Below, piece by piece: positions 22,416 through 34,730 of a DNA stretch of 64,000 nt (positions within the stretch are counted from its first letter, which is position 1; each line of letters begins with the position of its first letter). The notes beneath the pieces are model-generated. The model was not told the origin of the DNA. It did no database searches and saw nothing but the letters and a program-made list of their open reading frames with translations. A program made the translations under genes and the position numbers. Location: positions 10,654,735-10,718,734 of the forward strand of contig NC_077237.1 of the NCBI RefSeq assembly GCF_947179165.1. The letters are read 5' to 3'. This DNA is from Solanum dulcamara. Lineage: Eukaryota > Streptophyta > Magnoliopsida > Solanales > Solanaceae.

Positions 22416-24208
22416 TGTAACGATCCATTCCTGTTGTAATGGTATAAGCCAATGGAAAGAACTTTGGGTCAAAAAATTTTTGAGTAGTAATTTAGAAATT
22501 CGAGACTAGGCCAGACTTGGATGAAATCTGAGTCATGTGAGGTCTAGTTTAATTCGATAATGGATTAAGATTGATTTTTGGGTTTTGATTATTTGAGTTG
22601 ATAACCAAGACATTAAGAAGCCTATTTATGGAATTGAATTCGGGCAACTAGAATTTTCGAAATTGGTCTTAACATGGAAGGGTTGTTTGAGAACGTCAAG
22701 GTTTGAGATTGTATTATGAAATAGTGTATTGAGACACAAATTCCGACTATATGCCTCCGTCTAACCCGCTGTGGTGGGATGGGGTCTCTATAGCAGGCTA
22801 GTCGTGGACATAACAGGGGAAAAGTCTCAAAAACGTTATTATTGTTGCACCTTCATTTTTGAAGAGCAAAGGGTGACTTAGGGCTATTTTTTTTAGTTTT
22901 CCACCAATATATTCGGTAAAGATAAGTAATTCATTCCCCTAACGTGTAATTCAATTATTATACCTTAGAATCTATAAGAATACACTTGGGGGAAGGTTTT
23001 GATCTGAAATTAATGGTGGAAATGCCCTAATTGAAAAAGATGATCATGAAATTGGTTAACGATTAGGATTTTGATATAATCCGGGTAAATTAGGTCATTG
23101 TTCATTTATTACTTGTATTCTCTGTTGTTTTTGACCTAGAACGAGCCAAGATATTGAAAAAAGAGAAAGTTTCAGTTTCATAGAGTTCCAAAGCTTGTTT
23201 CGAGGTAGGTGATAGTTGTGTTTTTCCCATTTGTGTTATATGTGCATGTTATCTACTTCACTAGAATTGCATGCATGATATATAATTATGGAAAAGAAAA
23301 GAACATGAATTGAAATGACATCTTGTGATCAAATTGCATGCAATGAATGTATACTTGGTTGTGCAAATGTGTGTGCCTATTCATTGTTGAATTGTGATTT
23401 TGACGTGTGAATTCATTTTGAATTGGGTACTACGTCGGTCCATTTGGATCGGATATCATGCCGGTATAATTGAATCAGGTGTCACGCCGACACATAATTA
23501 GATTGGGTACCACGTTGGTATATTAACTATTGGGATGAATACCAGGTCGGTATACTAACAATTTGAATATAGGTTCCACGAGAGGATCATTGTTGACTTT
23601 TGAATTGTGATTTGAGTGTGTTACCTATATAATGATTAGTGAGTTGGCGTAATTGTGATATGATTATATATTTTATTGCCTTACTATGTTGTAGTTTCTT
23701 GTTCATATCTCATTTACTAGAAATAGTCGTGTGATCCTACCAGTACACTGTAGTTGTATACTGATATTTCACTTTTGTTGACTACAAGGCATATTCAGAC
23801 GGATGTTAAGAGACCTCAGTTAGACGATCATTGATCATTTGAATTCAAGAGTGAGCCACTTCTTCCAGGCTGTCGTGAATTCATCTTAGCTCTTAGTCCT
23901 TTCCTTTCAGACTCAAAAGTTTTACACTATTGTTTTATTATTTATAGTTCTCGGGGTTACATCCCCTTATTCTGGATCCTTATATGTTGTTTCGATACAA
24001 TGACTTTCAGGTTTTAGAGAGGTAAATTCCGCATGTTTTGATAACATTATGTGAGTTTATGGGAACTGAACTTTTGAACTAATTATTAAATCCACTTCCA
24101 CTTGTTAAATGCATGTTTTGGGTTGATAGTATGATTTAGTTAGGTGTAGTATTGGTTCTCCCATTGAAAAATTAGTGTGGGTGCCACTCACGATGGTGGA
24201 TTGTGACA
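22416..24208 (+). mobile_element. solo LTR of a gypsy family (TSD TGTAT)
   Basis: TGTAACGATCC...GATTGTGACA, 1793 bp, flanked by TGTAT on both sides (22411-22415 and 24209-24213). It shares landmarks with the LTRs at 5668 and 18345: the GGCCAGACTTGGA word, the subrepeat zone with GGGTGTCACG-type units near 23430-23560, and the GGTGCCAATCA-like end. It is more diverged, so it is a related family. No internal sequence is present, so it arose by LTR-LTR recombination. Confidence 0.85.
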
Positions 24209-24213
24209 TGTAT

Positions 24214-24492
24214 ATAACTTTATATACTTTAAAAAGTATATATTTCTGTGTAGTTCTATTTGGTATTTATATTTACACCTTTTGAAGCCCTCTTGGATTA
24301 TACAAAAAAATAAAAGGATCTCTCACATTGTGCCCAAAAAGATTATTACACTTCAGGTAAAAAAAGTTATAGCACTTTTATGTTTATATCAAAATCATAT
24401 TAACTTAACATGATTAAATTATAAATTAAAGTAAGAATGTGTATTAATTAATCATAAATTGGTGATAATAATAATATGTAAAGACCTGCATA
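24214..24492. other. AT-rich spacer between transposons
   Basis: No gene or clear element is seen in this AT-rich stretch. Confidence 0.3.
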
Positions 24493-25061
24493 AGGGTTGG
24501 GCATAAATATCGAAAAATCAAAATATCGGATCGAATCGAATTTATTCGATTTTCAATCCATATTTTTGTAATTTTGGTTTTTCGGTTCAATTTTATGTAA
24601 CACAATTTTTGTATTTCAATTTAACCGAAATTTACGTACTACTGTACAATATACATGCTATACTACGCTATTAGTTTTCACTTTTCATTTTTCATGTTCA
24701 TCGTTCTCACTTCTCACTCTCAGAAGCCGTCACCCGCCGCACCAACCACCAAACAAACAAAACAAACAAGCAAATATGACTAACAATTAGCCATTAATCA
24801 TTTATAAAAATTCCTCACTTAAATATTTAATAGAGTAATAGCTTTAACATTTTAGGCTGAAAATCAAGAAAAAATCTAAAAAAATCTATTAAGCAGGCTC
24901 ATAACAGAAAAAAACGAATTTAATAAATCGAATTGAATTGAATTGAATTGCAGAAAATCGAATAGAACTGAATTGCTTCGGTTCGATGTTCGATACAATA
25001 AATACATAAAACGAAAATTAAAAAAAAATAAATCCGATTTGAATTACCGAATGCTCAGCCT
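24493..25061. mobile_element. short hAT-like nonautonomous element
   Basis: The left end AGGGTTGGGCATAAATATCG and the reverse complement of the right end (AGGCTGAGCATTCGGTAATT) form imperfect terminal inverted repeats with AATCGG-type subterminal words. Flanks CTGCATAA and CTGTATTA are a plausible decayed 8-bp duplication (6 of 8 match). Contains a short GAATT array near 24930-24950. No coding. Confidence 0.5.
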
Positions 25062-25932
25062 GTATTATGTATTTATTCTACATAAAATGAGACTCAGAAA
25101 GTATTAAATTTTATACAGTATAATAGATAATTATACGATAATTATACGATTTATAAATTTGTTTGCTCAAAATTGATTGTACTTTCAACTTTGATTGAGT
25201 AGTGTGTGTACTATTCTTTAATTGGACCAATATATCAATTGCTTCTATTTAATTTTGCATGAATCCCTGCAAATAATTGTTGCGTCGTTTTTCTAAAGAT
25301 TTGTCTGCCTTTCAATTTTAGCTTTATTATTTCATATACCTTTGGTATTTGTATAAATTAAGTAAATAAAAACTTTTTGAATGTTTAAAAGTATCAAATG
25401 CTTGTTGCTTTTTGAAGGCACATACTCTTTATTTATAACTTAATTTCTTTTGATGTGTTTGGTAGTTCTGTGAATTTGGAAAAAAAAATTATATCTTCCA
25501 AAAAGTATGAAAGTTGATGAAGTCAAAAAGTGTGATTAAAAATGACATAAAAGTTTTAAAATCAAGAAAAAATGACACAAGTTAATTATTGAGTAGATGT
25601 GATAATTTTAAGATTATTATTAATGACACTGATTTTAAAATTTTATTATTTACACAAAGATCATATTTTTTTCTTTCCACCCCTCCCCCTCTGCCGCCAC
25701 CGTCTTTTTCACCCCTTCTGCCACCATCGTCATTTCCATTCCTTCTATTGCCACCATCATCACCATCATTTTCTCCCCTTCTATTATCGTCATCTTCTCC
25801 TCTTATTCCTTCACCACCTTCTCTTGTTCCTCCACCACCACCTTTATTATCTCCTTCGTCATCATCATTATCATCTTTTTCTCCACCACGATCGACCGCT
25901 GCAATAATTATCACCTCCTCCTTCATCGCTAT
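25062..25932. other. AT-rich intergenic DNA with a polypyrimidine tract
   Basis: From 25674 to about 25910 the + strand is almost pure C/T with CACCAT/CACCACC words. This creates long low-complexity ORFs on both strands (Pro/Ser-rich on +, Gly/Asp-rich on -). They show no domain and are best read as a simple-sequence artefact. The rest is AT-rich without genes. Confidence 0.5.
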
Positions 25933-26573
25933 TGTTATGTCGAAAAATGGACAAAGTGCAAAATTAATTTCATCTTTATAAGAAAAAATCAATTTTAGTA
26001 AAAAAAGAGTCGTCACTTAATTTTTTAAAGAAATTAAGAAAACTTAATTTAAAAGACTCTAACAGATTTAAGTCTTAAAAATTTAGAGAAAAAGGGTACG
26101 AGGTTCATATTACTATTTTAAGAAGGTTTTAGCACTTAAAATAGCCGCTAACATGCGGTTATCCAACGATTTGAAATTTATTTGACTAACTTTGGGAAAT
26201 ATTAATTTAAAAGAAAACGAAGACTTTGAAATTATTTTTTAGAAAAAAAAATAAAAAAATTGATATCTAAGCAATCATGAACGACATAAATAAAATAATT
26301 ATTACAAACCGAATTAATAAAATAATAATAATAAAAAAAAAGTAATGAATATATAAAAATATGGCCCGACACTTAGTTTCTGTACGCCTGGACTAAGCTG
26401 TTGGGCCACCTGCGTTTTGGACTTTTGGGCCAATTCTGATGTATATCACAACTGTATATACACTGTATATTGGTGCATACAACCAACAGTTTTCTTGTAT
26501 ATCAGATATACATAAAATTGCATATCAGTCAATTTTGCTCCAGCGCCTGTAGAAATACTTAGTAAACATGTTA

Positions 26574-26642
26574 ATAATAAATAATATGAATAGTAATAAA
26601 TAAAATAAAAATAATAACAATAATAATAATAATAATAATACA
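26574..26642. repeat. AAT-type microsatellite
   Basis: AATAATAAATAATATG... ending in about six AAT/ATA units. Inside the solo LTR. Confidence 0.7.
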
Positions 26643-26888
26643 AAAATAAAAACCGTCTTATGAACATGGGAGGCCTTGGAAAGCAACGATAACTTCTTCA
26701 TCGGCCATTTCAATATGTAACATATAATATATAATGTAAACTAAAATTAAAATTTCCGTCTTTAAAATGGAGAGGCCTCGAAACCCGACGGAGAGATTTT
26801 TTCATTGGCCAAAATAAAGTCCGTTACATAAGTAGTAGACATGTAATCATTCCTCCAAATAATAAAAACTATTTAAAAATTATTTAAA

Positions 26889-27070
26889 GTAGTAGAGTAA
26901 TAACTTTATTTAAAGTAGTGGTGAAATAACTTTATTTAAAGTAGTGGGGTAATAACTTTATTTAAAGTAGTAGGGTAACAACTTTATTTAAAGTAGTGGG
27001 GTAATAACTTTATTTAAAGTAGTAGGGTAATAACTTTATTTAAAGTTGTGGGGTAATAACTTTATTTCAA
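26889..27070. repeat. 26-bp minisatellite, 7 copies
   Basis: Seven units of exactly 26 bp (starts 26889, 26915, 26941, 26967, 26993, 27019, 27045). The consensus begins GTAGTGGGGTAATAACTTTA and ends TTTAAA. Units differ by one to three bases. Confidence 0.92.
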
Positions 27071-27342
27071 ATTTAATAAAGAGAGACAAGATTAATTGTG
27101 ATAAATGCCAAAATAATTACTACATGCTAGCAAATTTTATAAAAAATATACTATAATAATTTCCTAACAGTCAAATATTTCAATCAACAAATTATGCTCG
27201 ATTAACAAAATATTAAACATTTTCCAAATCTAAATCAAGAAAATAAAATATCGGTTATCAATTAGCTAATCAAATAGATACTCAAATTAAAAGATATGCA
27301 TTTAGACAATAGCAAATAATAACAATCTCACCGTAAAAGAAA

Positions 27343-27535
27343 CTTAATTAAATACAAGAATATAAACATGAACATAATTAAAATGTAAGAACATGAATAT
27401 GAACATGAAACCTTAATTAAATACAAGAATATAAACATGAACATAATTAAAATGTAAGAACATGAGTATGAACATGAATATGAACATAAACATGAACATG
27501 AACATGAACAACAACAACAACAACAAAAACAAAAA
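27343..27535. repeat. 69-bp tandem duplication followed by AACATG/AAC simple repeats
   Basis: CTTAATTAAATACAAGAATA... is repeated at 27343 and 27412 with almost no change. It runs into (AACATG)n and (AAC)n between about 27460 and 27535. Confidence 0.85.
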
Positions 27536-28782
27536 TAACATAAATATGCTTTGCAATCTTAATCAATTATGAATGAACAAAAATCTTTGAATCTCGAGTT
27601 TATCAAATCATTTGGAGCAAAAATAAAGAACTAAAGTGGTGTAGTAACATGTGAACAATATGAATCTTATAAGCAAGAAAATAACAATAATGGTTAGAGT
27701 AATTAATCAGCCCAACATTTGTTATGAAAACAAAATCAGTAAAAGGAGTCTAACATGAGAAAGATCTAAATCTTCCAAGCAAGAAAACTTATCAAGAACA
27801 CCAAACACAAGATGTAATCAACCCAACATATACACAATAATCAAAAAAAAGAATGAACTTTTAGATCTTAAAGAACACAACATATATAGTAAAATAAAGT
27901 TAAACGAAACCATACCAAGACGGATTTGTAAAGATCCGTCTTAAACCTCTCGTCTTGTTAGTCTAGCGGCGGCTTGGTGGCTTTTCCCGCGTGGTTCGTC
28001 GGAGCTCTCGCCGGAGACGAGTGGAAGAGAAGTATTCGGTGGTATGTAAGAGGAGAGATATTGAGAGATGAGAGGAGAGAATGATGAGGAGGGTAACTTG
28101 TCTTGTTTTCTCTTTTTGAGAAGATGAAGAGAGTGTAGAGAGAGAGAGATAGTGAAGAAGAGAGTTTTTGAGAGAGATAGTGAAGAAGAGAGTTTATGGA
28201 GAGATCGTGAAGATGAGAGTTTTTGAGAGAGCGATAGTTGTTTGATAATGGAAAGAGAAAAGAAGAGGTTAGTTTTAGGATTTTATTTTTTATTATTATT
28301 TATTTATTTATTTATTTATTTTATTTTATTATTATTTTTTTTTAGAAAAAATTAAAAATTTCAAAAATACAAACCATAATTGAACTAACCTAACTAAAAT
28401 TGTATTTAGTAAAAAAAAAAATCTTTTGAGATAATTTTCGAATAATCACATAAATAGTAATCAAAGATATAGTTATATAGAAATATGTATGTTATACTAA
28501 AATTTATATAAAGATAAAAATAGTTAAGAATAATATATATATATATATATATATATTTATTTATTTTTTATTTTTATAAAAGCTAATTATTTCAAAATGT
28601 TCGAATTCAAAGAAACTCGTTAGCTAATTTGCGTTGCGGATGGTCAAAATTGGGTGTCAACAGCTATCACCTCTACGCTTTATTTCAATTAAGTATCTTA
28701 ACTTCCTATTAGAGATTATAGATTCAAGTTTTGAGAATATTTTTATGCTTGTTCTCAAGTGATTATTATATAAATAAATTAA

Positions 28783-29423
28783 GGGGAAAAAATACTTATA
28801 CCTCCAAAAGGGAAAGTATTTACTGTTAAATGTCCCACTACTTTCATACCCCCTTTTTATTTTAAAATGATATAGATTTATTTAAAATTTGCGCGTTGGT
28901 GTCATGCTGACGTCAACGCCCACCTCATATAATACCGATGGGGTATCAATATACTGACGGAGTATCACAGAGAATTAAGCTCAGTCCTATATGATACCGA
29001 TATAGTATCAATATACCCATGAAGTATCACAAAGAATATAGTTTATACTAATTTAGAATTTAATATAAAATATTGTGACTATAATTATTTTCTCGTAATT
29101 TTTTAATTTTTATTTTTTTAAAAAAGAGTTCAATCATATATGATACTAATAGAGTATAATATACCAATGAAGTATCACAGAGAATTAAGCTTAGTCTTAT
29201 ATGATACCGATATGGTATCAATATACCGATGGAGTATCACAGAAGATTAATTCATAACAGTGATGCTGATGTCATGCTGATTTCATGCACGAAATAAGAA
29301 AGGAGAAAGTGGAGGAAGAGGATAAAAAGTTTGGGTCGTGGGTTCATTAAGTATAAATAGATTGGGTTAGGTCCAATTTGGATAAATACTTTCACAATTG
29401 GTCTATTTTGTGTAGTTTTTCCA
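28783..29423. mobile_element. Mutator-like nonautonomous element (9-bp TSD)
   Basis: The element is flanked by a perfect 9-bp duplication ATAAATTAA (28774-28782 and 29424-29432), as for Mutator-like elements. The ends GGGGAAAAAATAC... and ...GTAGTTTTTCC give diverged terminal inverted repeats that share GGAAAAA and, about 35 bp in, GAAAGTATTTA. The interior holds about four copies of a 55-60-bp unit with ATGATACCGATATGGTATCA and GGAGTATCACAGAGAATTAA, arranged as two pairs. There is no transposase, so it is nonautonomous. Confidence 0.75.
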
Positions 29424-29432
29424 TAAATTAAC

Positions 29433-29984
29433 CTCATAAAATTAATAATCTTTTTTAATTATGCATATCATTGTCAATTGGAACAAACACGAGGCTTTAT
29501 GGCTTATTGATGTTAATTGGATAATTAAAGGAGGTGATATGTTTTAAGTAGTTAACTTATATATGTAATAGCTTTGGAGAACATTCACAATTTTTTTTAA
29601 AAAAAAATAAATCGAAAGTGTGTGATTGACTATTGCTAAGGCTTAATTTTTTATTCTAATAAGAATGAAGGATCCGGAATTTAAGAAAGAATGAATCGCG
29701 AATGGGGTGTATTTAAAATATGGATGACTTTTATTTAATTCTAAATTAAAAACTAACAAATTATAATAGGTCACATACTATTTTAAAAATCAAAATTTTG
29801 ATTCAGATTCAGAATTAGAGGGAGGGACATCCTTAAGCCAAAAATTAAAAATTGAGAGTATTTTAAGATCTAAAAGTTGAAGGAAACTATTTATGAGTCA
29901 TTTTTCATATATTAGGAATATTTTTAACCTTTTTTTGTATAAATTAATCTAAGACATTGTATGAATCCCATAAATTTCAAATTT
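29433..29984. other. AT-rich intergenic DNA
   Basis: No gene or element is recognised between the Mutator-like element and repeat R. Confidence 0.3.
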
Positions 29985-30593
29985 TTAAATCCTCTTACAC
30001 ATTTGTGATATGATGACACCATTTGAATTATGTGATACGAAATATTTTGGGGACCTAAAAAAATTGTAATATTGATTTATCAATTTGTTTTACTTTAAAA
30101 AAAATTGAAATTGCAAAAAAGGAAAACTACAAAATCTTTATTAAAAAAATAAGGAAAGAAAGTTTTTTTTTCAATAGTAAAAATATTTTAAACCTTGAAT
30201 TAAGCTATTTAAATATTCATATAGTTGGTAAAATTTCTTATGCAACAAAATCTAAGGTAATCTATTACATATACATGGCTAAGTTATTAACCTAAAAATA
30301 ACCCTTGTAGCATTATTACTATCATATTTTTGTTGTAAGCATAAAAATATTACATTATACACTTACTAATTAAAAAGTAATTGAGGGTCTCTTATCAGAA
30401 AATCACTTTAGCCTAATAATAACCACTTATAAATAAGTTTTAGATCGAAATAGTAGTTGGTAATTATACCGACTTCATGAAATGGACCAAAACTCGAAAG
30501 TTACGATTGTTAAAAGCAATAAATTTATATCATCATCAATGATTAGTGCCAAATAAATATTTAATATAGTGAATTAATCATTTATGATGATAT

Positions 30594-30860
30594 TGTTGTT
30601 AAAAATAAACTAAATTTCGTACAATAAGGCGGAGAGAAAGAAAGGAGAAACAGAGGATTGACGTGTATCTATTTCACTTTGTTCTCTCATTTTTCTATCT
30701 ATGTTTTCTGCCAACATTACACAAAGAATAGGCTATATTTATAGCCATGAAATGTAGTAAAAACCAAGTGGGCAAGTTGCCCACTTTCAGTGGGGCCCAC
30801 TTTCAGTGGGGCCCACTTTCAGTGGGGCCCACTTGGGAAAACAACATCCATTTTCTAACA
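30594..30860 (-). repeat. Copia 3' LTR (left end on +)
   Basis: 267 bp. Contains three tandem copies of a 16-bp unit CCCACTTTCAGTGGGG (30780-30827), itself a small palindrome. Confidence 0.93.
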
Positions 30861-31093
30861 CTCCCCCTTAGATGTTCACGTGTAAAAAAAATTATTATTA
30901 AAAATAATATACACAGTTATTTTGGACACCCATAGATATTGTGTCTTGTTAAGACCTTACTAGGAAAAATCCAGTGGAAAAAAGCCTAGTGAAGAAAAAA
31001 GAGTACACACATCTGGTAATACACCTTGAATGCTGCCTCATTAAAAACCTTACCAGGAAAAAGAGTGCAGCGCGTATTTTACTCCCTCTGATG

Positions 31094-31636
31094 AAAACTT
31101 TATTTGATATTTTGGAGACGACGCATTCCAACCTTATATCTTAGTTTCTCAAAAGTTGATGTCGGTAATGCCTTTGTGAATAAATCTGCAAGATTATCAC
31201 TTGAACGAACTTGTTGTACATCAATATCACCATTCTTCTGTAGATCATGTGTGAAGAATAATTTTGGTGAAATATGTTTCGTTCTGTCTCCTTTTATAAA
31301 GCCACCTTTCAAATGAGTTATGCACGCGACATTGTCTTCGAATATAATTTTGGGTACTTTGACATTACTTTCCAAGCCACATTTTTCTTTGATGAACTGT
31401 ATCATCTATCTCAACCATACACATTCTCTACTTGCTTCGTGAATTGCTATTATTTCAGCATGATTTGAAGAAGTAGCAACAATGGACTGCTTTGTAGATC
31501 GCCATGATATAGTAGTTCCTCCGTGTGTAAATAGATAGCCTGTCTGAGATCGAGCTTTATGTGGGTCTGATAAATAACATGCATCTGCATAACCAATAAG
31601 GTTTGCGCAACCTTTGTTAGTATAAAAAAAACTCAT
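31094..31636 (-). pseudogene. Copia RNase H
   Basis: Minus-strand LIGYADACYLSDPHKARSQT, YLFTHGGTTISWRSTKQSIV, ATSSNHAEIIAIHEASRECV, then after a stop FEDNVACITHLKGGFIKGDR, TKHISPKLFFTHDL and LADLFTKALPTSTFEKL. The D, E and D catalytic positions (YADA, HAEI, EDN) are present. One stop (31406) splits the domain. It is the 3'-most gene, as expected, and is followed by the polypurine tract. Confidence 0.85.
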
Positions 31637-31639
31637 ATC

Positions 31640-32650
31640 AATAGTACCCTTCAGGTATCATAAAATATGTTTGATACTGTTCCAATGTCTTCGCATTGGG
31701 GATGAACTATACCTTGCCGGCAAATTAACAGAGAATGTTATATCAGGCCTAGTTGTGTTAGCAAGGTACATAAGTGCACCAATAGCACTGATATATGGTA
31801 CTTTAGGACCAAGAATTTCTTCACCCTCTTCTGGAGGTCGAAATGGATCCTTTTCCACTGCAAGTGATCGAACAACCATTGGAGTACTTAATGGATACGC
31901 TTTGTCCATGTAAAATCTTTTTAAAATTTTCTCAGTGTAGGCAGATTGATGGACAAAAATCCCGTCTGCTAAATGTTCAATTTGCAGACCTAGACAAAGT
32001 TTTGTCTTTCCAAGGTCTTTCATTTCAAATTCTTTCTTTAGATATTCAATTGCCTTTTGGACCTCTTCAGGGGTTCCAATGAGATTTATGTCATCAACAT
32101 AAACGGCGAGTATAACAAACCCTGATTCTGTTTTCTTAATAAAAATATGGACTAATAACATCATTTATATAGCCTTCATTTATTAAGTACTCACTAAGGC
32201 GATTATGCCACATACGCCCTGATTGTTTCAGACCGTATAATGATCTTTGCAGTTTTATTGAGTACATCTCCCGAGACTTATTACATGCTTCAGACAATTT
32301 TAATCCTTCTGGAATTTTCATGTAAATTTCATTATCAAGTGAACCATAAATGTAAGCTGTAACTACATCCATTAGATGTATATTAAGATTTTTATGTACA
32401 GCTAAACTGATGAGATATCGAAATGTTATTCCATCCATAACAGGTGAATATGTTTTTTCATAGTTAACCCCGGGTCTTTGAGAGAATCCTTGTGCAACGA
32501 GGCGTGCCTTGTATCTTATAATTTCATTTCTCTCATTTCGTTTTCGTATAAAAACTCATTTATAGCCAACTGGTTTTACACCTTCAGGGATTTGGACTAC
32601 AGGTCCAAAGACCTCACGTTTAGCAAGTGAGTCTAATTCTGATTGAATTG
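31640..32650 (-). pseudogene. Copia reverse transcriptase, frameshifted
   Basis: Minus-strand words in order: VNYEKTYSPVMDGITFRYLI, LMDVVTAYIYGSLDNEIYMK, LQRSLYGLKQSGRMWHNRL, then after a frameshift around 32140-32165 FVILAVYVDDINLIGT with the catalytic YVDD at 32090-32101. Next come KEFEMKDLGKTKLCLGLQI and YLANTTRPDITFSVN. This is a near complete Copia RT. An extra stop lies near 32560 upstream. An acidic linker that precedes it (32667-32936) is typical of the integrase-RT spacer. Confidence 0.85.
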
Positions 32651-33382
32651 TCTTTTGCCATTCTGGCTAATCACATCTACGTCGACAATCTTCGATGGAT
32701 TTAGGCTCAAGACTTTCACTATCTTGCATAAGGTTAATTGCAACATTATATGCAAAAACATTATCCACCGTAGTTTTTGATCGATCTAGATTTATCTCAT
32801 CACTGGTAGAACTTATTAAAAGTTCTTCATTCACTTGAGTCTCGGGTTTACTGATTTCTTCAAGAATATCAGGATTACTCAAATGTTGACCTTCTTCAGG
32901 AAGTTCTTGTGTAGTATCATCTTTATTATTTTTCACGCTTCTCTTTCTAGGATTTTTATCCTTTGAACCCAGTGGTCTACCACACTTCTGGCATGTTTGG
33001 GATTCAGAAGCTATGATACTTGTAGATGGTCCTTTTGGGACATCAATCCGGATAGATACATTAACTGCAGGGATATGTGACTAAGTTATTCGTTTCAAAT
33101 CAGTAAATGCATCTGGCATTTGATTTGCTATTTTCTGTAAGTAGATGATCTTCTGGACCTCCTGCTCACATGTGAGGGTACGTGGATCAAAATGTGATAG
33201 TGATGAAACTTTCTACGCAATTTCTTTTTCTTTTTCGGGTTCCTTTTTTTCTCCCCCTAATGGCAGGAAAATATTTCATCAAATCGACAATCTGCAAATC
33301 GAGCAGTGAATAAATCTCCAGTCAAAGATTCAAGGTATCGAATTATGGAGGGTGAGTCAAACCCAACATATATGCCCAACCT

Positions 33383-34651
33383 TCATTGAGGGCCCATTTT
33401 TGTACGTTGTGGTGGTGCTACAGGCACGTATACCGCACAACCAAAAATTCTTAAATGGGCTATATTTGGTTCATGAGCAAATACTAATTGTGACAGAGAG
33501 TATTTATTATAATGTGTCGGTCTAAGACGTACAAGTGTTGTTGCATGTAAGATAGCATGATCCCAAACAGTAATTGACAATTTTGTTTTCATTAGTAGAG
33601 GTCTTGCTATCAATTGTAGGCGTTTTATAAGTGACTCTGCAAGGCCATTTTGAGTATGAACATGAGTAATAGGATATTCAATTTTTATCCCAATTGATAA
33701 GCAATAATCATTAAAAGCTTGGGATGTAAATTCTCCAGCATTATCAAGAAAAATGGTCTTAATTGGATAATCTGAGAATTGCGCTCTCAATCTTATTATT
33801 TGTGCTAACAATTTCGCAAATGTCAGGTTGCGAGATGATAATAAGCACACATGAGACCATCTAGATGATGCATCTATTAGGACCATAAAATATCTAAACA
33901 ATTCACTAGGTGGATGAGTAGGTCCACATATATCTTCATGTATACGCTCTAAAAAGCCAGGAGATTCGATGCCAACCTTCAGGGTCGATGGTCTGGCAAT
34001 TAATTTGCCTTGATAACAAGCAGCACATAAAAATTCATCATTTGTAAGAATCTTCTGGTTCTTTAACGGATGTCCATTTGAATTTTCAAGAATTCGTCTT
34101 ATCATTATTGATCCAGGATGACCTATTCGATCATGTCATAGCACAAATGAATTTGGATCGGTAAACTTCTGGTTTACGATCATATGTGCTTCAATTGCAC
34201 TATTTTTTGCATAATATAGGCCAGAAGACAAAGTTGGTAATTTTTCCAAAATATATTTCTGGCGTGAGACACTCTTGGTTATACCAAGATATTCAATATT
34301 CATTTCATTTAGTGTCTCAACATGATATCCATTTTTGCAGATATTTTTAAAACTTAACAAGTTTCTTGGGGATTTAGAAGAAAATAGTGCATCTTCTATA
34401 ACATTTTTTGTCCCCTTAGGCAGAATTATAGTATCTCTTACGGAGCCTTCTATCATTTTTGAATTACCAGATATTGTAATAATATTAGCTTTTCTTCTAA
34501 GCAAATTGGAAAAATATTTCTCGTCTTTAAAAATAGCATGAGTTGTTCCACTATCAATTACACAAATATCCTTTTGATTTATCATTGATCCAAATAAGAT
34601 TTGAGGCATTTTCATATTTTCTTCAATAAAAAATAAAATAAGTATTAACAC
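33383..34651 (-). pseudogene. Copia protease and integrase, one frame with two nonsense codons
   Basis: Protease: VIDSGTTHAIFKD (active-site DSGT) near the start of the 34136-34651 stretch. A TGA at 34136-34138 stands where the family has Trp (L-stop-HDRIGHPGS). The integrase follows in the same frame: the H-H-C-C finger (HDRIGH... CAACYQGKL), IHEDICGP, IFLDNAGEF and the Glu region LAESLIKRL. A second TGA ends the frame at 33383 just after KMGPQ, with coding-like sequence (RLGIYVGF) continuing beyond it. These enzymes process the polyprotein and insert the cDNA. Confidence 0.85.
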
Positions 34652-34730
34652 ATAGTATATTACACAAATTTTATTTATTTACATTGACTAGGAAAATACA
34701 AACATCATATTTAATACAAATAAAAAAAAA

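Larger units (their letters stand above)
25933..28662 (-). mobile_element. solo LTR, 2730 bp (TSD GCTAT)
   Basis: Starts TGTTATGTCGAAAAATGG and ends AATTGGGTGTCAACA, flanked by GCTAT at 25928-25932 and 28663-28667. On the minus strand it begins TGTTGACACCCAATTTTGACC, a common plant gypsy LTR start, which sets the orientation. It lacks coding and a second LTR. It includes a 26-bp minisatellite, a 69-bp duplication and a GA-rich region near 28020-28260. Confidence 0.8.

Noticed and set aside
25582..26016. ORFs of 100-144 codons on both strands over the polypyrimidine tract
   Set aside because: Pure low-complexity composition on both strands, no domain, and part of it crosses the GCTAT target site of a solo LTR. 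Simple-sequence artefact.
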